Shown here one piece after another: positions 1 through 7,242 of a stretch of 64,000 nt of DNA. A program made the translations under genes and the position numbers. The notes beneath the pieces were generated by a model. That model searched no databases. It had not been told where the DNA came from and saw only the letters and a program-made list of their open reading frames with translations. The DNA is from Nocardioides sp. QY071 (GTDB taxonomy: Bacteria > Actinomycetota > Actinomycetes > Propionibacteriales > Nocardioidaceae), in the NCBI RefSeq assembly GCF_029961765.1, contig NZ_CP124681.1, forward strand, positions 5,208,001-5,272,000. Reading direction: 5' to 3'. Each line of letters opens with the position of its first letter. The first letter of the stretch is position 1.

Positions 1-362
1 GCGCGGCCATAGAGTCCCTCGCCGAATCTCTCTCGGCGCTCCTTGAACGGCGGCTCCCACGCTGCGGGATCCGGTTGGTAGTCGAACTCGCGCTCCGCCC
101 GGCCGAAGGTGTCGTAGTAGCGCAGCACGTGCTCGGTCAGCGCCCGCCGCCGCGCGCCCGCGAGCACGTAGGTGTGCCAGGGCTGGACGTTGGAGTTGCT
201 CGGCGCCCGGGCGGCGAGGTCCAGGATCTCGCGAACCAGCTGCGGGGGGACCGGATCGTCACGGTAGGCCCGCACGCTGCGCCGGCCCCGGACGATCGCG
301 TCGAACGCGTCCACCTCGTCGTGGCGACACGACGAAGGCGCGCCCTGGCGCGTCGAGGTCAT
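1..362 (-). CDS. pnbA: Nitroreductase, 4-nitrobenzoate reductase-like (3' end outside window)
   Basis: The gene reads leftwards and runs off the window edge, so only the first 120 codons are present. The translation has the N-terminal signature of the FMN-dependent nitroreductase family: an arginine-rich GRRSVRAYRDDPV stretch near residue 27 that contacts FMN, then APSNSNVQPWHTYV near residue 54. The family reduces aromatic nitro groups with NAD(P)H. Its ATG overlaps the stop of the upstream hydroxylaminobenzoate lyase gene by four bases (ATGA), so the two are translationally coupled. That partner suggests the substrate is 4-nitrobenzoate, reduced to 4-hydroxylaminobenzoate. The family call is firm; the substrate is inferred from the neighbour. 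Confidence 0.8.
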   Translation of the reverse strand, partial: MTSTRQGAPSSCRHDEVDAFDAIVRGRRSVRAYRDDPVPPQLVREILDLAARAPSNSNVQPWHTYVLAGARRRALTEHVLRYYDTFGRAEREFDYQPDPAAWEPPFKERRERFGEGLYGR

Positions 363-868
363 TCGACCGGAGGCACGATGTCGTAGGAGATGCGGCCCGC
401 CGGAAGGTAGAACAAGGCGATGACGGCGCCGCCACGCACCTCCGGGTAGTGGTGGCTCGCCGGGTCCGGCGCCGTCCAGCCCCCGCCGCACCAGCCGCGT
501 GGACCGGCGAGCTCGGCGCCCTCGTCGAGCGCGACGACGAGGTTCAGCTCGCCGTACGGGTGCTGGTGGTATTGGCCACGGAACGGCTCGACGCTGTCCA
601 TGTAGACGGCCGTGATGCTGAAGTAGTTCAGCTCGGCACTCGGCTCGGCGAGGCGACTGCGCCGGTAGTGCGGGCCGTCGATCTCGATGTTGGCCGCCCA
701 GCCGTCCCGGACACCCTCGGTCACCAGACTCGCCACACGGTCGTAGAACTCCGAGCCGGGGCCGTGGGTCTGGTTCAACCAGCGCTCGAGGTCCTCCCCG
801 GCGGTCCGGTTCTTCAACGCGTTCAGGAACGGGATGCTGGCGTCGATCAGGTCCTGCGGTGTGCTCAT
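359..868 (-). CDS. pnbB: 4-hydroxylaminobenzoate lyase (PnbB, DUF4863 family)
   Basis: A 169-residue protein starting at the ATG below a GGAGACC-type ribosome site. The whole length resembles the DUF4863 family, whose characterised member PnbB converts 4-hydroxylaminobenzoate to protocatechuate and ammonia. Visible marks are the histidine-rich stretch GQYHQHPYGELN near residue 105 and the GWCGGGWTAPDP segment near residue 130. It is the first gene of a leftward operon and its stop overlaps the nitroreductase start. An operator palindrome lies 47 bases upstream, facing the divergent TetR gene, so this operon is probably released when that repressor binds its ligand. An earlier in-frame start would run through the operator and is unlikely. 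Confidence 0.82.
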   Translation of the reverse strand: MSTPQDLIDASIPFLNALKNRTAGEDLERWLNQTHGPGSEFYDRVASLVTEGVRDGWAANIEIDGPHYRRSRLAEPSAELNYFSITAVYMDSVEPFRGQYHQHPYGELNLVVALDEGAELAGPRGWCGGGWTAPDPASHHYPEVRGGAVIALFYLPAGRISYDIVPPVE

Positions 869-914
869 GGTCGGTCTCCTCGTCTCGTCCGGGCGCCCGC
901 CCGATCCGGTTCTA

Positions 915-933
915 ATACAATACCGTATCGTAA
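915..933. promoter_or_regulatory. TetR operator, copy 1 (between pnbB and tetR)
   Basis: ATACAATACCGTATCGTAA reads almost the same on both strands around the central C. The same 19-bp pattern occurs at 2195-2213 and, in degraded form, at 4907-4925, each time in front of a gene of the same module. It lies between the divergent pnbB and tetR genes, where an autoregulated TetR repressor would bind. Confidence 0.75.
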
Positions 934-968
934 CGAAATCGGAAGAGGGGACTTGCGATACTGAGCCC

Positions 969-1589
969 ATGACCCCCAGCGCACACGCGACGCCCGCTGC
1001 GGCCGCCGGGCCCGGCCGCCCTCGCGACGCCGATCTCGACACTGCGATCATCCAGGTGACCCGTGAGCGGCTGGCAGAGCAGGGCTACTCGCAGATCAGC
1101 CTGAGCGAGATCGCGGCCGCGGCGGGTACGACCCGGCCCACGTTGTACCGCCGCTGGCCGACCAAGCTCGATCTCGTCATCGCCGCGCTGGAGTGGGGGT
1201 TCCAGGCGCAGACCGACTCCTACCCCAGCGACGCCATCGCCGAGCTGGAGCCGCGCGAGGCCTTCGTCGAGGCGGTACGGCGCCTCGACCCGGCGTACTT
1301 CAACGAGGACGCCATGTTGCTGATGGGCAACTTCATGGGCGAGGCCCGCCGGACGCCGGAACTGCTTGCGATCGTGCGCGAGCGCGCCGTCAACCCACGG
1401 CTCGCCCAGCTCGAGGCCGTACTCCAGGCGCTGCAGCATGGCGGCGGGATCCGGCCGGAGGTCGACGTGCGGGCGGTCGCCACACTGTGCTTCGGCGCGT
1501 ACTTCGCCACGTTCCTGCGCGAGGACGCCGACCACCACGCCGTCGCGGAGAGCGTCTGCGACACCCTGTGGCCCTCACTCGCCCCCTGA
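969..1589 (+). CDS. TetR family transcriptional regulator
   Basis: A 206-residue regulator with a TetR helix-turn-helix at about residues 30-75. The recognition helix region reads TTRPTLYRRWPTKLDLV, and the C-terminal ligand domain contains FMGEARRTPELLAIVRE. The ATG at 969 follows the operator by 36 bases; an in-frame extension upstream would cross the operator and lacks a ribosome site. It is divergent from pnbBA and overlaps the 3' end of the convergent flavin reductase gene by 15 bases. The shared palindromes suggest that it represses itself, pnbBA, the flavin reductase, the MFS carrier and probably the aldehyde dehydrogenase at 3431. The inducer is unknown; a nitroaromatic intermediate is a reasonable guess. 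Confidence 0.9.
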   Translation: MTPSAHATPAAAAGPGRPRDADLDTAIIQVTRERLAEQGYSQISLSEIAAAAGTTRPTLYRRWPTKLDLVIAALEWGFQAQTDSYPSDAIAELEPREAFVEAVRRLDPAYFNEDAMLLMGNFMGEARRTPELLAIVRERAVNPRLAQLEAVLQALQHGGGIRPEVDVRAVATLCFGAYFATFLREDADHHAVAESVCDTLWPSLAP

Positions 1590-2171
1590 CGGCGCCGCCG
1601 AACGGCACCGGGGGATCCACCGAATCAGCGCATCGAGCAGGTCCGCGAGCGCCTCGTCGTTCTCCGGGCTCGGAGAGAAGCGCCGTCCCGACGCCTGCTC
1701 CTCGATCCGAGCGCCGACCGACGGGACCACCACGGCCTCGCGCAGGGCGAGCGCCCCGACCGACGACAGCACCGGGCGAAGGGCGGCCGCGGCCCGGGTC
1801 CCGCCGGAGATCCCCCCGTAGCTGACCAAGCCGACCGGCTTGTCCGACCACTCATGGAAGAGGTGGTCGACGGCGTTCTTCAAGGCCGCATTGAAGCTGT
1901 GGTTGTACTCCGGGAAGACGATGACGAACCCGTCGGCCCGCTCGATCAGTCGACCGAAGGCGCGCGTGTGCTCGTGCTCGTACTGGCGCAGCCGGGGGTG
2001 CCTCGGCTCGTCGTAGAGCGGGAGGTCGACCTGGGCGAGGTCGACCTGCTCCACCGTGAGGGCCGGTCGGCCCTCCGCTTGCTCCGCCACCCACGCGGCG
2101 ACGTGGTGGCCGACGCGTTGGCGCCGGGTGCTCGCCGTGATCACCTGGACCAGGGGCGGGTGCTCAGCCAT
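1575..2171 (-). CDS. NADPH-dependent FMN reductase family protein
   Basis: A 198-residue flavodoxin-like protein. It has the N-terminal phosphate-loop segment VITASTRRQRVGHHVAAWV, then the family-typical VFPEYNHSFNAALKNAVDHLFHEW split across residues 85-108, and SYGGISGGTRAA near residue 117. Members reduce flavins, quinones or azo/nitro compounds with NADPH. The start at 2171 has a GGAG ribosome site nine bases upstream; an earlier ATG at 2195 lies inside the operator. It diverges from the MFS gene with an operator between them, so it belongs to the TetR regulon. It may supply reduced flavin or detoxify quinoid products of the nitroarene pathway. Confidence 0.85.
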   Translation of the reverse strand: MAEHPPLVQVITASTRRQRVGHHVAAWVAEQAEGRPALTVEQVDLAQVDLPLYDEPRHPRLRQYEHEHTRAFGRLIERADGFVIVFPEYNHSFNAALKNAVDHLFHEWSDKPVGLVSYGGISGGTRAAAALRPVLSSVGALALREAVVVPSVGARIEEQASGRRFSPSPENDEALADLLDALIRWIPRCRSAAPSGGE

Positions 2172-2194
2172 CTCGACTCCTTCTTCTCGTTTCA

Positions 2195-2213
2195 TTACAA
2201 TACTGTATCGTAA
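2195..2213. promoter_or_regulatory. TetR operator, copy 2 (between flavin reductase and MFS genes)
   Basis: TTACAATACTGTATCGTAA is a 19-bp near-perfect palindrome with one mismatched pair between the arms. It is identical to copy 1 over 17 of 19 positions. It ends five bases before the ATG of the MFS gene and 24 bases upstream of the flavin reductase start, so binding should block both promoters. Confidence 0.8.
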
Positions 2214-2217
2214 TATC

Positions 2218-3396
2218 ATGCTCGTTGGCCTCATTCGAGGCGCCGTCCTGCGGCCCCCCTGGGCCGGCTCGGTCACCTTCGCGGTCTTCACCCCGCTGTT
2301 CGCCCTGATGGCCCTGCCCGGCGCCCGCGGGCCTGCCGCACTGCCGATGCTGGCGGCCCTCGTGCTCCTACCGCGACTGGTGGGCGGCATCGTCTTCGGC
2401 GCGCTCGGCGACCGGTACGGCGCCACCTGGGCCCTGCGGCACTGCCTCACTTTCGGCGCCGGCACGTCGGCGGCGACGGCCGCGCTCGCCGTGCTGCCCG
2501 GGCCGCTCGCGTCGAGCGCCGCGGTCCACGGCGCCCTGCTGAGCAGTGCCGCGATCGCGGCCGGAGGCGCCTGGCCACTCACTGCCGTCCTGTGCGCCGG
2601 CGGCGCGGAACCGACCCGCCGTGGCCGCGCCGGACTAGCACCTCAGCTGGGTGTGCTCGCAGCCGTCGTGGCCGGCGCCGGAATCGCCGTCGGATCTCGC
2701 CTGGCCGGGGTCCTGCTTGGCGTGGACGCGTGGATCGCCGGCTCTCACGTCGTGGTGGCCATGGGCCTGCTCCGGCTGTGCCGAGTCCACTGCGGGCCCG
2801 TGCGAGCCCCGCGACCGAGCTCCGCGGCGATCTCCCTGCGCAGCTGGCGCCGGGTCCTCCTGGCCGCAGCCGCCCTCTCCACCACCTTCACGGTGTTCAC
2901 CATGGCGACCGCGCCCGTGGTCGCCCTGGGCGCCGAGAGCGCCGGCTCACCCCTGCCGGTCGTCGCGGCCGGCCTGGTCGTCGTCCTCGGCACCCTGGCC
3001 GGGGCCGGCAGCCTTGCCGCCGTCGTCTCGGACGCCTACTCCCGCCAGCACATCGTGCTGGCCGGTACCACCGCGGCCACCGGCGTGGCACTGTCGGCCG
3101 TCCTCCTCCAGCCGGGGCCGATCCTGCTGACGTCGCTGCTCGCCGTGCCCGCAGCCCTGCCGTTCGGCTGCGGCGCGGCGCTGCTGCCGACGCTGTTCCC
3201 CGCCGGCCACCGCACCGTCTGCGTCGCGATGGCCTCGGCCCTGGGCGCGGCCGGCGGGGCGGCGACCTATGCCTGGGCGACCGTGGGCACCGACCCGGCC
3301 GCCGCGCCGGAGCCCGCGCCGGCCGTGCTGGCGGCCGTCGGCTGCCTGAGCGCGCTGTGCATCCGCGCGGTGATCCGCGACACCCGCCGCGCCTGA
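2218..3396 (+). CDS. MFS-type transporter
   Basis: A 392-residue, almost wholly hydrophobic protein with about twelve membrane segments. A typical MFS motif-A region, GGIVFGALGDRYGA, sits near residue 60 after the second segment. The ATG lies five bases after the operator, leaving no room for a ribosome site, so the mRNA is probably leaderless. Co-control with the nitrobenzoate genes suggests uptake or efflux of an aromatic acid, but the sequence does not reveal the substrate. Its 3' end faces the convergent aldehyde dehydrogenase gene 34 bases away. Confidence 0.75.
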   Translation: MLVGLIRGAVLRPPWAGSVTFAVFTPLFALMALPGARGPAALPMLAALVLLPRLVGGIVFGALGDRYGATWALRHCLTFGAGTSAATAALAVLPGPLASSAAVHGALLSSAAIAAGGAWPLTAVLCAGGAEPTRRGRAGLAPQLGVLAAVVAGAGIAVGSRLAGVLLGVDAWIAGSHVVVAMGLLRLCRVHCGPVRAPRPSSAAISLRSWRRVLLAAAALSTTFTVFTMATAPVVALGAESAGSPLPVVAAGLVVVLGTLAGAGSLAAVVSDAYSRQHIVLAGTTAATGVALSAVLLQPGPILLTSLLAVPAALPFGCGAALLPTLFPAGHRTVCVAMASALGAAGGAATYAWATVGTDPAAAPEPAPAVLAAVGCLSALCIRAVIRDTRRA

Positions 3397-3430
3397 CCAG
3401 GGCCCCGCAGCGACCGCCGCCGCGCTGCCG

Positions 3431-4882
3431 TCAGCCGGCCGCCAGGTGGACCGTCTGGACCCGCAGGTACCCGGCGAGCCCCTCCGGGCCGAGCTCTCGG
3501 CCCAGGCCGCTCGCCTTCCATCCCCCGAACGAGAACGCGGGGTCGGGGACGTAGCCGTTGACGCCGACCGCGCCCGCATGCAGCCGCCCGGCGACCCGAG
3601 CACCGAGCTCGAGGTCCTCGGTCCACACGGTGCCGCACAACCCGTACGGCGTTGCGTTCGCGAGGCTGACCGCCTCGGCCACGTCGTCGTACGGCGTGAT
3701 GGTCAGGACCGGCCCGAAGATCTCGGTCTGCGCGAGGGTCGAGGTGGTGTCGACGTCGGCGATCACGGTCGGCTCCACGAACCAGCCCGGCCCGAAGCGC
3801 TCACCCGGACCGCCGCCGACCACGACCCGGCCACCCTCGGCGACACCGGTCGCGATCAGCGAGGTGACCCGGTCCCGCTGGCGCTCCGACACGAGAGGGC
3901 CGACCTGGACCGTGGGATCCGACGGGTCGCCGACGACGAGCGAGCCGACGAATGCAGCCACCGAGCCGACCAGCTCCTCGTATCGCGAGCGAGGGACCAG
4001 GAGCCGGGTCGTCGCGTAGCAGGTCTGCCCGTTGTTGAGGAGCGCGGCGCCGAAGAGGTCACCCCAGCGCTGGGTCAGGTCGACGTCCTCGAGCAGCACT
4101 GCGGCCGATTTGCCGCCCAGCTCGGTGCTCGCCGGTCGCAGCAGGCGCCCGCACTGCTCGGCGATCGATCTCCCGACCTCGGTTGAGCCGGTGAACGAGA
4201 CCTTGTCGACCCCCGAGTGGGCGACCAGGGCCGCGCCGACCTCCGCGCCTCCCGGAAGGATGCCGACCACACCGTCCGGGAAGCCCGCCTCCTCCAGAGC
4301 GTCGGCGAGGAGGAGGCTGTCGAGCGCAGTCTCGGGAGACGGCTTCAGCACGATGCCGCACCCGGCAGCCAGGGCGGGCGCGAGCTTGGTGAAGGCGAGC
4401 GTCTGCGGGAAGTTCCAGGGCACGATGCCGGCGACCACGCCGACCGGCTCCTCTCGGACCCGCGCGGTGCCTCCGTGCCGACCCGCACGCAGCGGGGCGA
4501 AGTCCTTCTCGCGGATCAGGTCGGCGTAGAACCGCAGCGTCGCACCGGGCATGGCGGCCTCCAGCTGCGCCGAGAGCTGGATCGGCATGCCGTTCTGCGC
4601 GGAGACCACTTGGGCGATCCGCGGCCCGCGCGTCGCGAGGGCGCCGGCCAGAGCCTCCAGCCGGTCGGCCCGATCGGCCGCCGACCAGGACGACCAGCCG
4701 TCCGGTTCGTCGAGGGCGCGCCGGACGCCGCGCACGGCGGCATCGACGTCCTCGGGCGTCGCGGCACTCGTCGAGCCGACGACCTCGAGCGTCGCGGCGT
4801 TGCGCGCCAGGATGGTGGCGTCCGTCGCCGGGCGCTGCCAGCCACCCGCGTAGTACAAGCCTCGCGGCTCCAGAGCTTCCAT
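3431..4882 (-). CDS. NAD(P)-dependent aldehyde dehydrogenase (candidate nitrobenzaldehyde dehydrogenase)
   Basis: A 483-residue aldehyde dehydrogenase of normal length. The catalytic set is intact: Asn157 in PWNF, Lys180, Glu254 in TELGGKSA and nucleophile Cys288 in NNGQTCYA. It oxidises an aldehyde to the acid in the cytoplasm. It stands alone on the minus strand, 83 bases downstream of the IclR gene, with its own degraded copy of the TetR operator 25 bases upstream of the start. That links it to the pnbBA regulon, and oxidation of 4-nitrobenzaldehyde to 4-nitrobenzoate would feed PnbA directly. The enzyme class is certain; the substrate is inferred. Confidence 0.9.
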   Translation of the reverse strand: MEALEPRGLYYAGGWQRPATDATILARNAATLEVVGSTSAATPEDVDAAVRGVRRALDEPDGWSSWSAADRADRLEALAGALATRGPRIAQVVSAQNGMPIQLSAQLEAAMPGATLRFYADLIREKDFAPLRAGRHGGTARVREEPVGVVAGIVPWNFPQTLAFTKLAPALAAGCGIVLKPSPETALDSLLLADALEEAGFPDGVVGILPGGAEVGAALVAHSGVDKVSFTGSTEVGRSIAEQCGRLLRPASTELGGKSAAVLLEDVDLTQRWGDLFGAALLNNGQTCYATTRLLVPRSRYEELVGSVAAFVGSLVVGDPSDPTVQVGPLVSERQRDRVTSLIATGVAEGGRVVVGGGPGERFGPGWFVEPTVIADVDTTSTLAQTEIFGPVLTITPYDDVAEAVSLANATPYGLCGTVWTEDLELGARVAGRLHAGAVGVNGYVPDPAFSFGGWKASGLGRELGPEGLAGYLRVQTVHLAAG

Positions 4883-4906
4883 GGTCGACCTTCCTCACGT
4901 GTTGTA

Positions 4907-4925
4907 TTACAGAGTTGATTCGTAA
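4907..4925. promoter_or_regulatory. Degenerate TetR operator, copy 3 (upstream of aldehyde dehydrogenase)
   Basis: TTACAGAGTTGATTCGTAA matches copy 2 at 13 of 19 positions and keeps the TTAC-N11-GTAA outer arms exactly. It sits 25 bases before the aldehyde dehydrogenase start. The inner arms are diverged, so binding would be weaker, or another regulator may use it. Confidence 0.5.
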
Positions 4926-4965
4926 CGTAAATGGCGGACGCCAGACGCCGCCGACCCCATCGGGC

Positions 4966-5745
4966 TCAGATCAGCTGAGGCTGCCGCTGGGCGACCTCGT
5001 CGAGCAGGACGCCAAGCACCTCGCCACGCATGCGGTCCGGCGAGATCTCCTCCTTGGTCGCCCCGACGTGGAGCGCGGCCACGATCCGGCCGTCCCAGCG
5101 GGCCACCGGAACGGCGATGGAGTGCTTGCCGGCCTCGATGTCGTCGGCCACATAGCTGTAGCCGTCGCTGCGCACCTCGGCGAGCTCGGCCTCGGTCAGG
5201 CCGCTCGCGCCGCCGAGGTAGGCGGCGGCCTCGTCCTCGGGCAGGTTCGCGACCAGGACCCGGCCGAGGGACGAGACCCGTGCCGGGGTGCGGAAGCCGA
5301 TCCCGGTCCCGATCGCGATCAGGTGGTCGGGCACGAAGCGGGCCACGATCAGGGCGTCGTCCCGGTTCAGCACGGCGACGGAACAGGGCGCGTCGAAGCG
5401 GGCGCCGATCCGGTCGCACGACGGCTGGAGCACGGAGCTCACCGGGTTGGACCCCAGGTAGCGGCCGGACAGGGCCATCACCTGGGGCGTGAGCTCGTAG
5501 GAGCGGCCGTCGCTGCGGAGGTAGCCGAGGAACTCCAGGGTCAGGATCGCGCGCCGCACGGTCGCCCTCGAGACGCCGATCAGCTTGGCGGCCTCCGCCT
5601 GGGTCAGTCGGTCTCGGTCGGTGCCGAAGGCCTCGAGGACGGCCAGTCCGCGCGCCAGGGCCTCGGAGAAGTCGGCGGGGTTGACCCCGTCGGGGAGCGT
5701 GCGGGCGCGACGGGCCTGCTCGTCCTCAGGTGCTAGTCGACCCAT
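4966..5745 (-). CDS. IclR family regulator, PcaR/PcaU/PobR-like
   Basis: A 259-residue IclR protein starting at the ATG preceded by GGAGAGGACC. A winged helix-turn-helix covers about residues 30-85 (LTQAEAAKLIGVSRATVRRA). The effector domain follows to the end, with the RFDAPCSVAVLNRDDALIVAR region typical of the subgroup that senses aromatic acids such as protocatechuate or 4-hydroxybenzoate. It lies 67 bases downstream of the second aldehyde dehydrogenase gene and is probably the last gene of that operon. Two PcaR-box-like sites between the M20 gene and the POT transporter (11152 and 11258) are its likely targets. Protocatechuate, the product of PnbB, would be a logical ligand. Confidence 0.88.
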   Translation of the reverse strand: MGRLAPEDEQARRARTLPDGVNPADFSEALARGLAVLEAFGTDRDRLTQAEAAKLIGVSRATVRRAILTLEFLGYLRSDGRSYELTPQVMALSGRYLGSNPVSSVLQPSCDRIGARFDAPCSVAVLNRDDALIVARFVPDHLIAIGTGIGFRTPARVSSLGRVLVANLPEDEAAAYLGGASGLTEAELAEVRSDGYSYVADDIEAGKHSIAVPVARWDGRIVAALHVGATKEEISPDRMRGEVLGVLLDEVAQRQPQLI

Positions 5746-5812
5746 CGGCTGGTCCTCTCCTCCCGAGAGTCTCGAGACAGCGTGCAGCGCATCAGTATGG
5801 CGGGAGCCGGCA

Positions 5813-7237
5813 TCACGGCAGCCGAGAGCCTCGGTACACGGTCTGGGGCCGGGTCGCCGCGTCGAACGACGCCGAACCGCCGGTGGCCCCCATCCCGCTG
5901 GACCGGGTGGGCTCGTAGACCATGATCCCACCACGGCCCTGCCACTGGTTGAGCCAGACCAGCGCGACGGGGAGCTCGGCCGCCGCCGCCAGGTGCGCCT
6001 CGTCGTTCGAATAGACGGTGGCGCCCAGGCCGTACGTGCTCGCGGCCGCCTGGTGCAAGCCGGCCTCGAACGAGCTGACCGACTCGATCGCGACGACCGG
6101 CCCGAAGGTCTCCTCTCGCATCAGCGACATCGAGGCGTTCACGCCGGTCACGACCGTGGCCGGCAGGCGGTTCCCCGGACCCTCCGGTACGACGCCGCCC
6201 CGCACCACCCGCGCGCCCCGGTCGACCGCGTCCCGCAGCTGAGCGACCACCAGGTCGCGCTGACGGCCCGACGCCAGCGGACCCAGCGCCGGCATGGCGG
6301 CTCCTCCGTCGTCGAAGCCCCATGCCTCGACGGCCACACCCACCGCCTCGGTGAAGGCGGCGGCGATGTCCTGGTGGACGTACACACGCTCCATCGAGGT
6401 GCAGATCTGCCCGCTGTTCAGCAGCGAGCCGAGCGCGATCTGCGCGGCCACGCTCTCGACGTCGACGTCGCGGTCGACGACGACCGCATCCTTCCCGCCG
6501 AGCTCGAGCGTCGCACGCATCAGCTTCCGCGCAGCGGCGAGCGCCACCGCCCGGCCCGAGCCTACCGAGCCGGTGAAGCTCACCAGTCGGACAGCCTCGT
6601 GCGCACTGAGCAGGGCGCCCGTGCTCCCGTCGCCGTGGACGACGTTCATCACCCCGGGCGGCAGCGGCGAGATCGAGGCGAGGAACGCCACCGACATCGG
6701 GCACAGCTCCGACGGCTTGACTACCAGCGTGTTCCCGCTGAGCAGGATCGGCCCGCACTGCTCCAGGACGGAGAGCACCGGCGAGTTCCACGGCGTGATA
6801 AGCGCCGTGACCCCGAGGGGCCGCCGCTCGAGGCGGCTGGCGCCGTCTTCGTCGGCAGCCTCGACCGAGAAGGCATAGCGCTTCGCCGTCGCACAGGCCG
6901 AGCGGAGGGCCGCGGCGCCCTGGAGGATCAGCATCCGCCCGAGCCCCAGCGGCTGGCCCATCTCGAGGCGCTGCAAGGTCGCCAGCTCGTCGAGGTGCTC
7001 CTCGACCACGTCCGCGAGCTCGGCCAGGTGATGGATCCGGTCGGCCAGCCCGAGCGCGGCCCAGCCGATCTGGCTCGCGCTCGCCGAGTCCACCGCAGCG
7101 CCGACGTCGGATGCCGCGCCGATCGGCAGCGTGGCCAGGACCGACCCGTCGTGCGGCGAGAGGACCGGGCGGCCGGCGCCCCCCTCCGCCACGACGGGCC
7201 GACCGGCGACCCAATGGGCGATCGCGGTCTTGTTCAT
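5813..7237 (-). CDS. Aldehyde dehydrogenase (second copy, paired with GMC oxidoreductase)
   Basis: A 474-residue aldehyde dehydrogenase with Asn151 in TPWNSP, Lys174 in VVKPSE, Glu245 in LELGGKD and catalytic Cys279 in NSGQICT. The ATG at 7237 is five bases after the stop of the GMC gene; a GTG at 7246 overlapping that stop (GTGA) is an alternative start. Being coupled to an alcohol oxidoreductase gene, it probably oxidises the aldehyde which that enzyme makes. In the proposed chloramphenicol route this is the C3 aldehyde going to the carboxylate of N-acyl-nitrophenylserine. It is clearly diverged from the aldehyde dehydrogenase at 3431 and is not a recent duplicate. Confidence 0.9.
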   Translation of the reverse strand: MNKTAIAHWVAGRPVVAEGGAGRPVLSPHDGSVLATLPIGAASDVGAAVDSASASQIGWAALGLADRIHHLAELADVVEEHLDELATLQRLEMGQPLGLGRMLILQGAAALRSACATAKRYAFSVEAADEDGASRLERRPLGVTALITPWNSPVLSVLEQCGPILLSGNTLVVKPSELCPMSVAFLASISPLPPGVMNVVHGDGSTGALLSAHEAVRLVSFTGSVGSGRAVALAAARKLMRATLELGGKDAVVVDRDVDVESVAAQIALGSLLNSGQICTSMERVYVHQDIAAAFTEAVGVAVEAWGFDDGGAAMPALGPLASGRQRDLVVAQLRDAVDRGARVVRGGVVPEGPGNRLPATVVTGVNASMSLMREETFGPVVAIESVSSFEAGLHQAAASTYGLGATVYSNDEAHLAAAAELPVALVWLNQWQGRGGIMVYEPTRSSGMGATGGSASFDAATRPQTVYRGSRLP

Positions 7238-7242
7238 GGCCG

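Noticed and set aside
915..933. Sigma factor promoter rather than operator
   Set aside because: The two-fold symmetry and its recurrence in front of related genes fit a repressor site better; AT-richness alone would not explain it.
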